From Daedaleopsis sinensis (lineage: Eukaryota; Basidiomycota; Agaricomycetes; Polyporales; Polyporaceae): 64,000 nt of DNA. The notes below the pieces were generated by a model, which searched no databases, had not been told where the DNA came from, and saw only the letters and a program-made list of their open reading frames with translations. The DNA lies in contig CM066304.1 of NCBI GenBank assembly GCA_033807695.1, positions 248,001-312,000 of the forward strand, read 5' to 3'. The position numbers were made by a program, and so were the translations under genes. Shown piece after piece: positions 44,149 to 57,652 of this stretch. Position 1 is the first letter of the stretch. Each line of letters begins with the position of its first letter.

Positions 44149-47001
44149 GTACGCGCAAGCCCCACGGAGACGATCAGCACTGCCTCTTCGTTAAGTGAGT
44201 TCCACCATGCTAGCACACTTGGCTCTAGGAAACTTACCGTGCACGCTGTCGATCTGCAGATCTTGTCTCTCGCAAGGACCGCGCGTCCAGAACGTTACAT
44301 GCGGCGCATGGTGTGTCATCCCTGCCTCCCCCGGCTATCCGTGCGCCGCTCACACCGACTGGCGAGGCCCGGGCAGCTGGCTCGTAGACCACGCGAGGTG
44401 CATGACGCTGTCTGCTTGACGTCCGCCCAAATGGTACGTCATTCCTGTCGTGGTCTGAATCTTGGTCCTCCGTTGACAATGACATGCTTCAAGTACTACA
44501 AGGACCGGCTGCACTGAACACTTCGGACGTCCCTAGGCGAGTCGTCGCTGTGCTCACCGCTCTGCGCCACATCCCGTGAGAATGCTACGGAATGGATCTA
44601 TACATGGAAGTGAGCACTGACGTCCATGCTGTCTGGTTCCGAAACTGACCATGTCACTCAGATCGGCGAGGTACGCGCATGGTCGCGATAGTCGACGCGG
44701 ACTCGGACTTCCGAATTCCAGCCGCTGAGCTCACCGTGCACGCAGATCTCATCTTTCGCGCGAGGATGGCGGAGCGTAAGTTCCGGCCACCACGCCGTCG
44801 TGATAGAGCGCTTGATTGACATACGCCAAGCTCGGAGTCGTCGGTACGTCCACGCGTCGCCCATCCCCGAAGCGTCGCTGACGAGCTAAGTACACGTCGG
44901 ATGTGCGGCTGCCTATACGTCTTACGCGCGAAATGACAGCGATGGGTGCGGGTAGGGTGTGCGGCGCCGCGGCGCACGGGGCCGTACCAGTACCTCGGCG
45001 GGCGGGTATTGACTCGGATTCACCTGTGTGAATGCATCTCAGTCGGACACGGACCGTACACACACCTGCCCTCTGCAAGCACGCGCGCTCGTGTGGTGCG
45101 TCATCTCTGTCTCCCGGGGTCGAGTATGCTGATCTAGATATCCAGGTGCGCCGTGCGAGGTCCTCGGCGGGCTCCATGGGAGCAGCAGGCCGATATCACG
45201 CGCCTACCCAACTCGTTCGCTGTCTGAGATGGCTGTTAGCGATTTGCTGGTCGCACCAGTCCACGGCACCCGCGACACAGCACGAATCGTCTCGTCCCTA
45301 GAACGCGAACGTGAGTCGACGCAAAGTCGTTCGCGCGCAATGTACTCATCTTTTGACATCATCGGGCCCGCAAGACGAGCATGGCCCCAGGACGCGTTCC
45401 GAGTGGCCGGAGACATGACGGACGGTGAGTGTCATTGCGCCACGTCTCTCGAGCAATCTGCTCACCTTCCACGTTCGGATACGGATACAGAGAGCCACCG
45501 CGCAGTCCTTTCCAAGCCGCGCGGCTCCCAGTGGTGACTCGGAGTCATCCAGGACCCCACTCGCCGCTCTTGCTCATCTACGGCAGTCCGCGACGCGCCT
45601 CGTGTTGGAAATGCAACGGTCAGTCAACAAACCTACATCTTCCGTCCGATGTACTCAACTTCGACCGTACAGCGTCCGGATGGCATGTCCTCCGCCCGCC
45701 ACCAGAGTCGGTCCCGCAGGAGTCGACGGCCCACGACCGACTCGGACGAACTGGGCCCTGTGGATCGCCGAGAAGCACGCGTCCCGGGTGGCTAGAAACG
45801 CGATGGCCAGCGCAATCACAGCGCGCTCACCTTCATATCACGGCCCTGCACGTTTGCGGCCCGCTACGAAGGTCGTCTCCGCCAGGAGATGCGGCCTGCA
45901 TGTGTCGGCCACACCGCTTGTAGCCGTCCCTACCTACCGCTCTCATCCATCCACGCCCGCGAGTCCGCGAAGCGATCGCAATCGTTCCGGAATAGCGTGC
46001 CTGGCCCCGGAAGCTCGATTGTGAGTGAGCGTGACATATTATTATCTATCGAGCGAGTGACTAGTACTTACCCTTGTATATCCTTCCACAAGCTGGCAGC
46101 CGCATCGTCAAACCGGCTTGTACCCACCCGGGATGTGCGACGGCGACGCAGTGAAGGACGACACATCACCGCCGCGACTCGGATCGTGCGCCGTTGGTCT
46201 CAGACGCAGAGACCAGAGGCTTGTCGAGGGTGGTGCCGTCAAGTCTCACGAACGGCGACTCGAGCGACGATGCCACGATGTACGATCTGTCGGGTTCAAG
46301 GTCAGCGGGTGCATTCGTCGTTCCTGAACCAGCGTTGACGCACCTCAGAGTCCAGACGGGACACAGCTGGCTGGCCGCCGCCCGACGCACGGTACTTCCT
46401 GCTGGATGCTGGATGTCACGCCTGCGTCGGATGCGCCCTCAGCGTGGGCCCGGGATGCGTCTCGAGCTCAAGAGGCCCACAACGTGACAGCGAGTCAGAT
46501 AGAACGATGTGCGTGAGCAATGCGCTCACCTCCCGCCGTGCCATGAGCCCTGCATGCCCGCGTTGCGCCATCGGGACGTATGTCGCGGTGAGCGACACTG
46601 TGACACGCTCGCCGCTGCTCCTGGCTGTCTCCTGTACGAACGGTCGGTCTCGACCGGCCTGGCGACAAGACCACAGCCGCCTCGGATGTTCCGACGGATC
46701 CCCGCGCCCTGAGGCCTGAACGTCGAAGACGCGGCGGTAAGCCACCGTGGCGTATATCCATCGCGCAACGCACTCACCTTTCCGTGTCCCTTGGCAGACC
46801 GACCGGGCCCGTCAGAACGGGGCGTGCTGGCAGCCTGAGCGCGGGACGAGCATCGCTTCGAACGGACGGCCCGGGGGTCGTGCGCCCTCCGAGGCTCCGC
46901 CCCGATCCGTGTCGCCGTCCATTCTGTGCTGTCGAAAACAAGGTCAGTGAGACGTGCATGTACCTCGGTCCCAGGGCGCTCACCTGGGAGGCGCAGCGCA
47001 G

Positions 47002-47968
47002 TCTGTTTTGCGGCGTCATGGACGTGTCCCGCCGAAGGACCACCCCGAGCAGCGTGCCCGTTCGCTATCGACGCCGTGCGTCCGACTCGGAGACTGCGCC
47101 GACGGGGGCTTGCATTCTTCAGCGGCCATGCCGCGGGGCAATCGCGCGAGCTTCGTGGGATGCAGACGCGCGCTGTCGCGCGGTCCGAGGCAGGGTGAGC
47201 AGGCGCAGGTGGGTCGTCAGGGATGCGAAACGGACGGCGCTCGGAGTCGATTGGGAATGGGGAAGGCGCGAACCGCGGCACATCCACCACAAAGCTCCGA
47301 GCCCCGGGCTGCGTGCATCTGTCCCTGCTGGTACGTCGCCGTCTGCGCGCATGCACGAACGTAAAGCACACTCAAGAGTCACGCGAATTTGTTCGCCGGG
47401 TCAGAGCCTGCCAGAAAGACGCAGCGCACCTGGAAGGAACATCGCCTGTGGCCGCCGTCCCACCCTGTGCCATGGACGAGTCGCAACAACGGTGGCGCAC
47501 GATATGGACTCGGAGGTGAGTCCAGTGGTCGTCCGTGCACTCCGGTCGCGGCGCCGGCTGACTTGTGCAACATCAGCAGCTCTGTCGGGATCGTCGTGCC
47601 GATGAGCATCGCGTGGGGTCAATAACGCGAGGGCTTGTATGCTCACCGGCTGTCAGGCGTCAGGCTCTCGTCGCGGAGAGCGACGTTCCCGAGTGTCTAG
47701 TTGCGATGCTCTGCATGTCGTCGGCAAGGACCGTCTCTGCGTCCTCGAATTCGCTGAGGGCACTCACTCCCGAGTCCCGCATGCGCAGGCGAGTACGCGT
47801 GGCTCCCGGCGTGAAGCGAAGAGCTTACGAGCGTGCGGTCGTGTCCCGGACTATCGGCGGCGCAGGCGTGCCAGTTCTCGCACACAGGAACACGACGAGT
47901 GTTGCGCGCGTGAGTATCTCATTGCGCGGTGTGTGAAGTATGTGAGAGTGCTCACCGTTTGGCAGTAG
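47002..47968 (+). CDS. Candidate gene Q, unit 3 (open copy, partial model)
   Basis: Three exons join in phase: 47002-47330, 47415-47515 and 47580-47909. An intron then ends at a TAG stop (47966-47968). The product part is very Arg-rich, with segments such as SDVPECLVAMLCMSSART and GGAGVPVLAHRNTTSVAR. Earlier exons probably exist (near 46790-46940). No family is recognised. The GC-rich background keeps several frames open, so the model is tentative. Confidence 0.38.
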
Positions 47969-48940
47969 GCTCGCGTCTCCACGCCCAACGTCCGGGTCGT
48001 TTCGGCCACAAGGCAACGCGCGTACGCGCTCGGACGACGCGCACTTGATCCCTGTGGTGAGTGCGTTGGGCATCTGACTTGTGAAGGCGGCGAGCTCATG
48101 GCAGCATGAATGGCTGCTCGCGCATAGTGGGGAGCCGACGACGGGCTTTGTGTGGTCATATCCGAGGGCATATATGTGCCGGCCCTGCTGGGTGATGTCA
48201 GGGAAAAGTCTGACATGATCAGTACACGGCCAGGCGCACGGGCGGGTGGTACAAGGGTGCGAATAGAGTATGGGTGATGGAGTGTGCGAGGTGGGGCGAG
48301 ACAGCGTGCTTGAAGCGGACTTGAAAGTGCGTGTCGGACACTGGAATCGGATCGTGGCGGACGCGCGATGCGGCACAAACGTTACAGGATGGGTAGATGT
48401 TAGCATACAAGCGGCCCATAGACGGTACATACTGAGGTCAGTAGCTGCTTGGAACGATGGTGATGTCGCGGGGAATGGTACGGCACAGCGTGGAGGTGGG
48501 ACGTGCGGGGTCCCGGGTCTGCAGGGAGCTGGAGAGCGTCGTTGGGAGCCCATCAAGCGGGACGGATGGAGGTCTTGGGTCCGAGAGTAACGGGGTGCGC
48601 AGATATGCGAGTGCGGATGACAGCAGAGGAGCGATTGAGGCAGACAACGTCCAGAGGACTCCAGACAAGAGCAGCTATGGACGAGAGTCTCTCCGAGAGT
48701 GCAACTGGGGCCCTGTCCCCACTGGGAGACGCCCAACGCGTCCCGCCCTGCCACGTGATCGCTCCGCAATCCATGCACTGCAGTCTGCGACAGCTGCGAC
48801 TCGGAGGACGAGGCGTCGACGGCTCTGCGACCTGCTCGAAACGGTGCCCGCGTCCTCCCCAGCGCTGCCATGGCGGTTAGACGCACCTCCCCCGACTTGA
48901 TCAGCCCTCCCGCCCCCGACACCCATGTCTGCCTGCCAGC

Positions 48941-50113
48941 ATGTCCCTGTCCACCATGCGGCAGGCTCGTGCGGTCCTGTCCAGGCTGCTTTCCCTCACT
49001 CTCCTTCACCTCTTGCTGCTCCTTCTCCCCGGCACCGCACGCGCAGTGCTCAACATCACCCTCCAGGACACCGCGTCCCAGATCATCTACAGCCCGCCCG
49101 CTTGCGGCTTGACCCTATCTTCGGCTGGCTCCGAGGTATGCAACAGCTCCTGGTATGTCTCAGCCCGGTCCCGCCTCTGTCGTCATACTCCCACTCTTAT
49201 GAACGGTGAACAACGCCTTCCTTTCGCGATCGTGATCGCTCATTCGTTCTAGGCGTATTCTAGCTTCACCGAACGCTTCCGACGGCACGGTCACCTCCAC
49301 CACGGGCTCGACGAATGCTAGCGGAGGCTTCATACCCCAGCTGTTTCTTACTGTCAGAGGTATGTCCTTATACATGTCACGGCCATCGACTCCAGCAACG
49401 TGCTCATCACAATTGCATGTCGCGTGCCCAACATTTCCAGCGTTGTCGCTGGACATCAAGACCCTGCCTGGCTCTAACGCGACCGTCAATGTCTCCGTGT
49501 CCACGCAAGATCCAGTCGTGTCCGTCACGGCTCAGCTCAACTCATCAGTACAGCCCATCACGATCGTCGGCTTGGTCGAGGACAGGCTAACGACACTCGC
49601 CCTCACATTCGACCAATCGGAGGGTCCGACAGTGCTCGACATCGACTCCATCGTGCTCACCATCTCCGACAACAAGTGAGTCCACACCGACTCAGCGCAC
49701 GGCCTTTCCTCTCAGACGGCACTCTTGTCCGCGCCCCCAGCCAACGTCCGGCATGTTGGCAGGCTGGGTCCGGGACAAGACGCCGTCCGAGAGGAATGTC
49801 TACTCGAACCCCCATGTTCATGTCACTCACCCTTCCGGCGTCCCCTAGCACGACGCCATTCGTTGCACCCTCTCCGCCCGCGACCACCGCGCTCCCGCCC
49901 GCGACCCCGTCGATCGTTATACCCAGCCCGACAGGCACCTCCAGCGCCCCGAGTGGCCAGTCCAGCGGGGACGTCGCCGCGGAGACCCTCGGCGCCCTGC
50001 TCGGGGCCGTCCTCCTCGCCGGGGCGATCTTCCTCGTCGTGTGGGCCTACCACAGGCGACGGCGACGGCGCCGAGCTCTGCAGCCCCCTGCGCCCGCACA
50101 GGCAGAGGCATGA
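48941..50113 (+). CDS. Type I single-pass membrane protein, copy 3
   Basis: Exons 48941-49152, 49253-49359, 49441-49675 and 49741-50113, with all splice sites kept and no frameshift. It differs from copies 1 and 2 by a few substitutions: SAGSEV for SAGTEV, VLDIDS for VLAIDS, SSAPSGQ in the stalk, and GAV for GGV in the membrane helix. All changes keep the architecture, which suggests the product is still functional. Confidence 0.78.
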
Positions 50114-50843
50114 TACCCCGGCTGCGCTGCAAGTTCGTTCGCCTGACGCCCCCCCCTCACTCGCCGCTCGTTAACGTTAGCGTTGCGCCCCTACATCCAC
50201 GCTCGAAATTCGTATACCAAGCTGAAGTCGCACACTCCCTGTACATCACCACACACGCATAGACTCTGTATCTGTATCGTAGGCACACTATAGTGGGAAC
50301 TAGGACACAAACTAATCTGTACATCGTATTGCACGAATCATTGCTCGCGTGTCTTCAGGGGCCCTCCGACGCCGACTGCCTTGATCGAGCGGTTGCCCGG
50401 CTTCGATTTGCAGAAGTTGATGTTCGGTACGCCATAACCATCGGCGTCACCCCGCGCAGTGGCTCCGTCATGCGAACGAACGTCGGCCATCCATTGATTC
50501 AGGATGCACTGCCATGCGTATAGTATGCGTAGCTTGGATCCATTGGAACATCGCTTCCACTTACTAGGTCCGCGAGCGGCTCGAAGCCGAGGAATGCTGT
50601 GCAGCGCGACTCGGCGTTGAGTAGAGGGCGGGCGCGGGCTGCCTGCCTTGGAAAGAATTCGTAAGTTAGGGAGATTTCCAGGCTGTAGTACGCACAGGGG
50701 GATGTGTCCTCTATGGTGTGCTCAGCGCGGGGGGACAGCTTGCGATCGGACGGGGACAGCTTGCGATCGGACCGCGAGAGAGCGAGTCGGGCTTCCACAC
50801 AGCGTGTAGTATTAGTATTGAACTCGAATAGAGTACATGTAGG

Positions 50844-51695
50844 CTACACGGAAACGAGCCTCTCCTCACTCGGATTTCTTGCAGACAGACCCGCTCGGAA
50901 TCCACCCAAAAACACGTCTCGCGAACGGGCGCCTATCCACCGTCCCTGCTTGTTCCCGACCGCCATGTTGACATCCCCGTCTTCCCTTGTTGCATCTTGG
51001 CTGGCACTCTCTCGGGCGAGAACTCGCTCTGCGCGATGCTTACGACGCAGTGAGCTGGTCAGCACAGTTCTGTAAGACTCGGAGCTAGAGGCCTGATCTG
51101 GTCTCTGGAGACATCGGACCTAGCTGTCCGAGCCTGCGCTAGAACAAATCTGCTTGCACGAGTCTGCGACTCAGAAAACACATATCTGCGCTTATAGCTG
51201 CTCTGGAGGCGGTACCCGACCTACGAGCTTGTGAACTCATGCCCACGAGACTGCTCACCTCGCCACCTCGAGGTGCGAGCAGGTCACTCCGACTCGGATC
51301 CAAAGCTAGGCTCCACCCATGGTCTCTCCGCCGTTCGCAGATCACAACTTTGGCGACTCACCTGACGTGCCGACTGCGGTCACTGGTGGCTTGTGGACTA
51401 TGGTGCTCCAGCCGGCGACTCGGTGCAAGTGAACTTTGTTGCAGTGTGCGCTTGTAAATCTGACCGGCCCGTCTTCAAGTTGTGCTCCTCGAGGCATGAG
51501 CGCTGAGCAGTGAATCCGGCTCACCTTGACAGCTTTAGGCAGGAGCCGGTCTCTTATGCGAACAGGTCCTTGGTCTCTGTCCATGGGTCCAAAAGACATG
51601 TCCGGCTCAGCATCCCGAATACAAGTGACGTGCCACACTCGACTCACCATGCTGTTCCACTGATTTCTCCTCCATCCCCAGATCCAGTCTTCCAT
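50844..51695 (-). CDS. Candidate spliced gene N, unit 3
   Basis: Copy with an in-frame 3-bp deletion and several replacements (RRH to RKH, EQV to ERV, DVDM to DVNM) in the last exon. The frame is kept. Unit 4 ends before this gene. Confidence 0.38.
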
Positions 51696-53494
51696 CTCCA
51701 AGCTGTCGAGAGAGGATTGCACTCACTGGAACGGACGCTGTACCGTGACTTTGGAGGTCAGGCGTGACGACCAGCCGACAGAACCTTCAGTCGAGCCAAC
51801 ATGCTGTATGGGAAGCTCATCAGCATGCGATCGAGGTAGGTCAGGAAGATTACTTGCACAGATGTGAGCTCCCTGGGCCGCCGCTGTGGTCCAAGCTCAC
51901 CCACAGAGCCACCGTCGAGCCTAGAGTGATGGATGGACAGAAAACACCGTCTACATGGTCCTTTGTACCGTGATGTACGTGGTCAAGTTAATCTCACGCC
52001 TAGAGAAGCTCGCCCGGGAATCCACACCGCACCGTCGGTGAACATTCTCATCGGCGCAGAATGACTTGGAGACAGAGCCTGTCAAGCTCATGCCATCTAC
52101 CGCAGTCGTGTAGAAAATAAAGACCACACACATCTATATATTCTGCTGCTTCCTTGCAGTACCATCAAGCAATGAGGCCTGCTTGTCGTCGACGCAGCAG
52201 CGCTTCAAGTGGTGTGGACAGTGACAGTGACGGTGAGCACATTCAGACTAGGATGGACCGGATGAGGACGTGGGGGAAAGAGTGAGAGGTGGGACAAGCA
52301 CAAACTCCAGATCGTCTAACCTTTGGGTGATCCGAGTCTGCGCAGAGTCCGAGTGACTGAGTCGCGTGACAAGATGGTCCAGCGCTGAGGTCAAACACTA
52401 TCGGGAAACAGTCGCTTCGCTGTGTCCTGATTGAGTTTGACCTCATATTCTGGACTGTAAATAAGCTCCGTCTCCGCTCCTGTCCACAGTTCAAGTGCCT
52501 CCATCATTGCTCGATGGGCGCATTACACTCTGTCTTCAAGTGACATTGCACGCGAGAGAGCATGAAGCAGATATGGGCTGTGAGCAGACGTGCAACTGGC
52601 CGGAACATAGCTAGGATAAGCGGTGGGAGGGAAATATCAAGGTGGAGCCATACAACAATATGGGTGCATTAATGCTCCGTCCGCTTGGCAATTCATCCGC
52701 TTGGCAATTTGTCCGCTTGGCAATTTGTCGGGTACTTACACCTGGGGCTGCAGGTATAATCACACCGTCCGGGAACAATGATCCATCCTCTGCACTGACA
52801 AGCTCCTGCACGCACATATCTGTTTTCACATTGAGAAACTTTGAGGTATGCGCACATAACAGAGAGATTGAGAAGCATGCTGAGTGCGCGGAATTTTGGC
52901 TGGTCAAGAACACTACTGATTTGTGGTATGATCCGTGACCCGGAACTCAAGCATCGGCAGGAAGTTAGATCCAACCGTGACCGCTCATGATTTGTCCCCT
53001 TTACATGATTGCTTCCGAGTCCCATCCTCTTCGTCATTACCTATAGCTTCGTGCGACATCAGGGTGTTGAGAACTACAGCAATCCTCCGGTCCTAGTCAC
53101 TATAGTCAACACACTGGGGGATGAGCGATGATGATCTAAAGTGCATTGCTCGATGATACTACTACAGTAGCATACGGAAAAGCATCTGTCATACACCCTC
53201 GCTGTCCAGCATTGTAGAGCTCGAGTGCACGATATCATACACTGCGGAGAACCATGCCGACTCCCGAGCGAGCGAGGAGGAGGAAGCGAGAGTCCGTGAG
53301 TCGGAGATTACAGATGAGCGCTTGAAATGCTCGGCCACCTCGGATACTCTTTTCGGAAAGCGCTACTGAACACCCGCCTACGAATCTGCCGAGCCCTTCA
53401 ACATACAGATTGTCGCCGACTCACAGCACTAGAATCATACTCACACAGCTAGTAAGACTAATCTATAGATTTCTAGGTACATACTCATACTCTT

Positions 53495-53799
53495 ATGAAT
53501 GCACAGACACACCGGACTCTCTCCATGCCACATCACTGGTATATCGGCTCTTCATCCTTTGAACACAGCTCGAATCCGTCCGTCCACGCCATGCAGGGCT
53601 TCAGAGATGGTACATCAGCTAGCGCTCAGACGGTATACTGATTCTGCTGAACATGTCAGTACCATTCAACATGCAGGAAGCCCGGGAATGGCTGCAGAGA
53701 CCCGGAACGGTCTTCCGCACCCCATCCTCCATCCCTGAGTCCCCAGAATACGTTCGCCCGCCCGCCCACTACGCATCTCCAACAGCCGAGCGCTCGTAA
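53495..53799 (+). CDS. Short two-exon ORF, copy at the unit 3/4 junction
   Basis: Same two exons and intron as 30860-31164. No copy exists at the right end of unit 4. Confidence 0.33.
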
Positions 53800-54230
53800 C
53801 TGCCAAGCGCACGCTAGTACCTTCGGATCTATCGCGAAAGCGACGAATATGTTGCAAGTGTTCATCCTCCGCCGAATCCACGCGGGCTCTGTCCGTCTCG
53901 GTCGCACGTCCCGTTCACCCCAATTTTCTCTAGGCGGCGACTCGCTGGCATGATGACTCGCTAGGGTACGTTACGCTCCGTGTGCCGGAGATGTACGTAC
54001 GTTCCGGCGAGGCGGGACTTGTGCACGGACCACGTCTGGGGAGGATAAGTACTCTGGGCACTCGGAGGCGAACCACATCCCCCAACACCTTCCTCCACCT
54101 TGCAGTCGCCTCTTCCCCCTCGTACCACAACCACCGGCCTGCTCGTCGTGTCTGTTGTACATCTCTTATGTGGGTGCATATTGTCCATCCTCGCGGCGAC
54201 GCTGACATCTTCCCCTTCAATCACTCGCAG

Positions 54231-54847
54231 ACCGGGGACCTGGACAAGCATATGTGGCACGCTCAGGTGAGTCTTTCCCCATCATGTTCAAATGTACTTA
54301 TGCTCATATTTTATCATCAGTATGCACTCTCGTGTATATACAACAGGTGTTCAGCAGACCGTTCGACGTCGCCGACTTCGCACTGTCTCCCACCCATGTC
54401 ATCGAGGACCGCATCCGAGTCTGTACCGACTGTACGTACCTGAGTCAGTCACCTTGGATGTCCTCGTACTCACATTGCGGGTCCGTAGTGTCACGCAGCC
54501 AACACTCTTCTATCGGTGAGTTCGAGTCGTCAGTGTGCTGTCATGGCAGACGCTTGACATGAACGCTATTCGTCTGCAGATCTCGTCTCTCACGAGGGCT
54601 GTGCAGCCAGACGGATCTGCTCGGCCGGTGCATCGCGACCGCAACGCTCGCATCGACTGGCGAGGTGCTAGCTCATCATCGCCGCTCGATGTTCCACTGG
54701 GTAAGCCGCTCCTGTGGGGGTCATGATCCCGGGCCACTGTTGAATGTCGTCACACTCGCAGGACGGGTCCGATGTAGAACACGCAACGTACCGTGTGTAC
54801 ATGGTCGTGCGTCGGTCTCCAAGGAGTCTACGTCCACATGCACTGAG
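54231..54847 (+). CDS. Candidate spliced gene P, unit 4
   Basis: Fourth copy. One base change lies in the intron after exon 2 (cacattgc for cacgttgc), and the exons are open. Confidence 0.33.
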
Positions 54848-57652
54848 GTACGCGCAAGCCCCACGGAGACGATCAGCACTGCCTCTTCCTTAAGTGAGTT
54901 CCACCATGCTAGCACACTTGGCTCTAGGAAACTTACCGTGCACGCTGTCGATCTGCATATCTTGTCTCTCGCGAGGACCGCGCGGCCAGAACGTTACATG
55001 CGGCGCATGGTGTGTCATCCCTGCCTCCCCCGGTCATCCGTGCGCCGCTCACACCGACTGGTGAGGCCCGGGCAGCTGGCTCGTAGACCGCGCGAGGTGC
55101 ATGACGCTGTCTGCTTGACGTCCGCCCAAATGGTACGTCATTCCTGTCGTGGTCTGAATCCTGGTCCTCCGTTGACAATGACATGCTTCAAGTACTACAA
55201 GGACCGGCTGCACTGAACACTTCGGACGTCCCTAGGCGAGTCGTCGCTGTGCTCACCGCTCTGCGCCACATCCCGTGAGGATGCTACGGAATGGATCTAT
55301 ACATGGAAGTGAGCACTGACGTCCATGCTGTCTGGTTCCGAAACTGACCATGTCACTCAGATCGGCGAGGTACGCGCATGGTCGCGATAGTCGACGCGGA
55401 CTCGGACTTCCGAATTCCAGCCGCTGAGCTCACCGTGCACGCAGATCTCATCTTTCGCGCGAGGATGGCGGAGCGTAAGTTCCGGCCACCACGCCGTCGT
55501 GATAGAGCGCTTGATTGACATACGCCAAGCTCGGAGTCGTCGGTACGTCCACGCGTCGCCCATCCCCGAAGCGTCGCTGACGAGCTAAGTACACGTCGGA
55601 TGTGCGGCTGCCTATACGTCTTACGCGCGAAATGACAGCGATGGGTGCGGGTAGGGTGTGCGGCGCCGCGGCGCACGGGGCCGTACCAGTACCTCGGCGG
55701 GCGGGTATTGACTCGGATTCACCTGTGTGAATGCATCTCAGTCGGACACGGACCGTACACACACCTGCCCTCTGCAAGCACGCGCGCTCGTGTGGTGCGT
55801 CATCTCTGTCTCCCGGGGTCGAGTATGCTGATCTAGATATCCAGGTGCGCCGTGCGAGGTCCTCGGCGGGCTCCATGGGAGCAGCAGGCCGATATCACGC
55901 GCCTACCCAACTCGTTCGCTGTCTGAGATGGCTGTTAGCGATTTGCTGGTCGCACCAGTCCACGGCACCCGCGACACAGCACGAATCGTCTCGTCCCTAG
56001 AACGCGAACGTGAGTCGACGCAAAGTCGTTCGCGCGCAATGTACTCATCTTTTGACATCATCGGATCCGCAAGACGAGCATGGCCCCAGGACGCGTTCCA
56101 ACTTGTGGCTGGAGACATGACGGACGGTGAGTGTCATTGCGCCACGTCTCTCGAGCAATCTGCTCACCTTCCACGTTCGGATACAGAGAGCCACCGCGCA
56201 GTCCTTTCCAAGCCGCGCGGCTCCCAGTGGTGACTCGGAGTCATCCAGGACCCCACTCGCCGCTCTTGCTCATCTACGGTAGTCCGCGACGCGCCTCGTG
56301 TTGGAAATGCAACGGTCAGTCAACAAACCTACATCTTCCGTCCGATGTACTCAACTTCGACTGTACAGCGTCCGGATGGCATGTCCTCCGCCCGCCACCA
56401 GAGTCGGTCCCGCAGGAGTCGACGGCCCACGACCGACTCGGACGAACTGGGCCCTGTGGATCGCCGAGAAGCACGCGTCCCGGGTGGCTAGAAACGCGAT
56501 GGCCAGCGCAATCACAGCGCGCTCACCTTCATATCACGGCCCTGCACGTTTGCGGCACGCTACGAAGGTCGTCTCCGCCAGGAGATGCGGCCTGCATGTG
56601 TCGGTCACACAGCTTGTAGCCGTCTCTACCTACCGCTCTCATCCATCCACGCCCGCGAGTCCGCGAAGCGATCGCAATCGTTCCGGAATAGCGTGCCTGG
56701 CCCCGGAAGCTCGATCGTGAGTGAGCGTGACATATCTATCGAGCGAGTGACTAGTACTGACCCTTGTATATCCTTCCACAAGCTGGCAGCCGCATCGTCA
56801 AACCGGGTTGTACCCACCCGGGATGTGCGTCTGCGTGGCGGCGGCGACGCAGTGAAGGACGACACATCGCCGCCGCGACTCGGATCGTGCGCCGTTGGTC
56901 TCAGACGCAGAGACCGGAGGCTTGCCACGATGTACGATCTGTCGGGTTCAAGGTCAGCGGGTGCATTCGTCGTTCCTGAACCAGCGTTGACGCACCTCAG
57001 AGTCCAGACGGGACACAGCTGGCTGGCCGCGCCCGACGCACGGTACTTCCTGCTGGATGCTGGATGCCATGCCTGCGTCGGATGCGCCCTCAGCGTGGGC
57101 CCGGGATGCGTCTTGAGCTCAAGAGACCCCCAACGTGACAGCGAGTCAGATAGAACGATGTGCGTGAGCAATGCGCTCACCTCCCGCCGTGCCATGAGCC
57201 CTGCATGCCCGCGTTGCGCCATCGGGACGTATGTCGCGGTGAGCGACACTGTGACACGCTCGCCGCTGCTCCTGGCTGTCTCCTGTACGAACGGTCGGTC
57301 TCGACCGGCCTGGCGACAAGACCACAGCCGCCTCGGATGTTCCGACGGATCCCCGCGCCCTGAGGCCTGAACGTCGAAGACGCGGCGGTAAGCCACCGTG
57401 GCGTATATCCATCGCGCGACGCACTCACCTTTCCGTGTCCCTTGGCAGACCGACCGGGCCCGTCAGAACGGGGCGTGCTGGCAGCCTGAGCGCGGGACGA
57501 GCATCGCTTCGAACGGACGGCCCGGGGGTCGTGCGCCCTCCGAGGCTCCGCCCCGATCCGTGTCGCCGTCCATTCTGTGCTGTCGAAAACAAGGTCAGTG
57601 AGACGTGCATGTACCTCGGTCCCAGGGCGCTCACCTGGGAGGCGCAGCGCAG

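Larger units (their letters stand above)
42962..53660. repeat. Tandem segmental duplication, unit 3
   Basis: Full-length direct repeat with neither transposon insertion. It keeps the 194 bp (47491-47684) deleted in units 1 and 2. It has a 1-bp insertion near 46379 that shifts the frame of a Cys-rich open stretch, and many small substitutions shared with unit 4. Confidence 0.95.
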
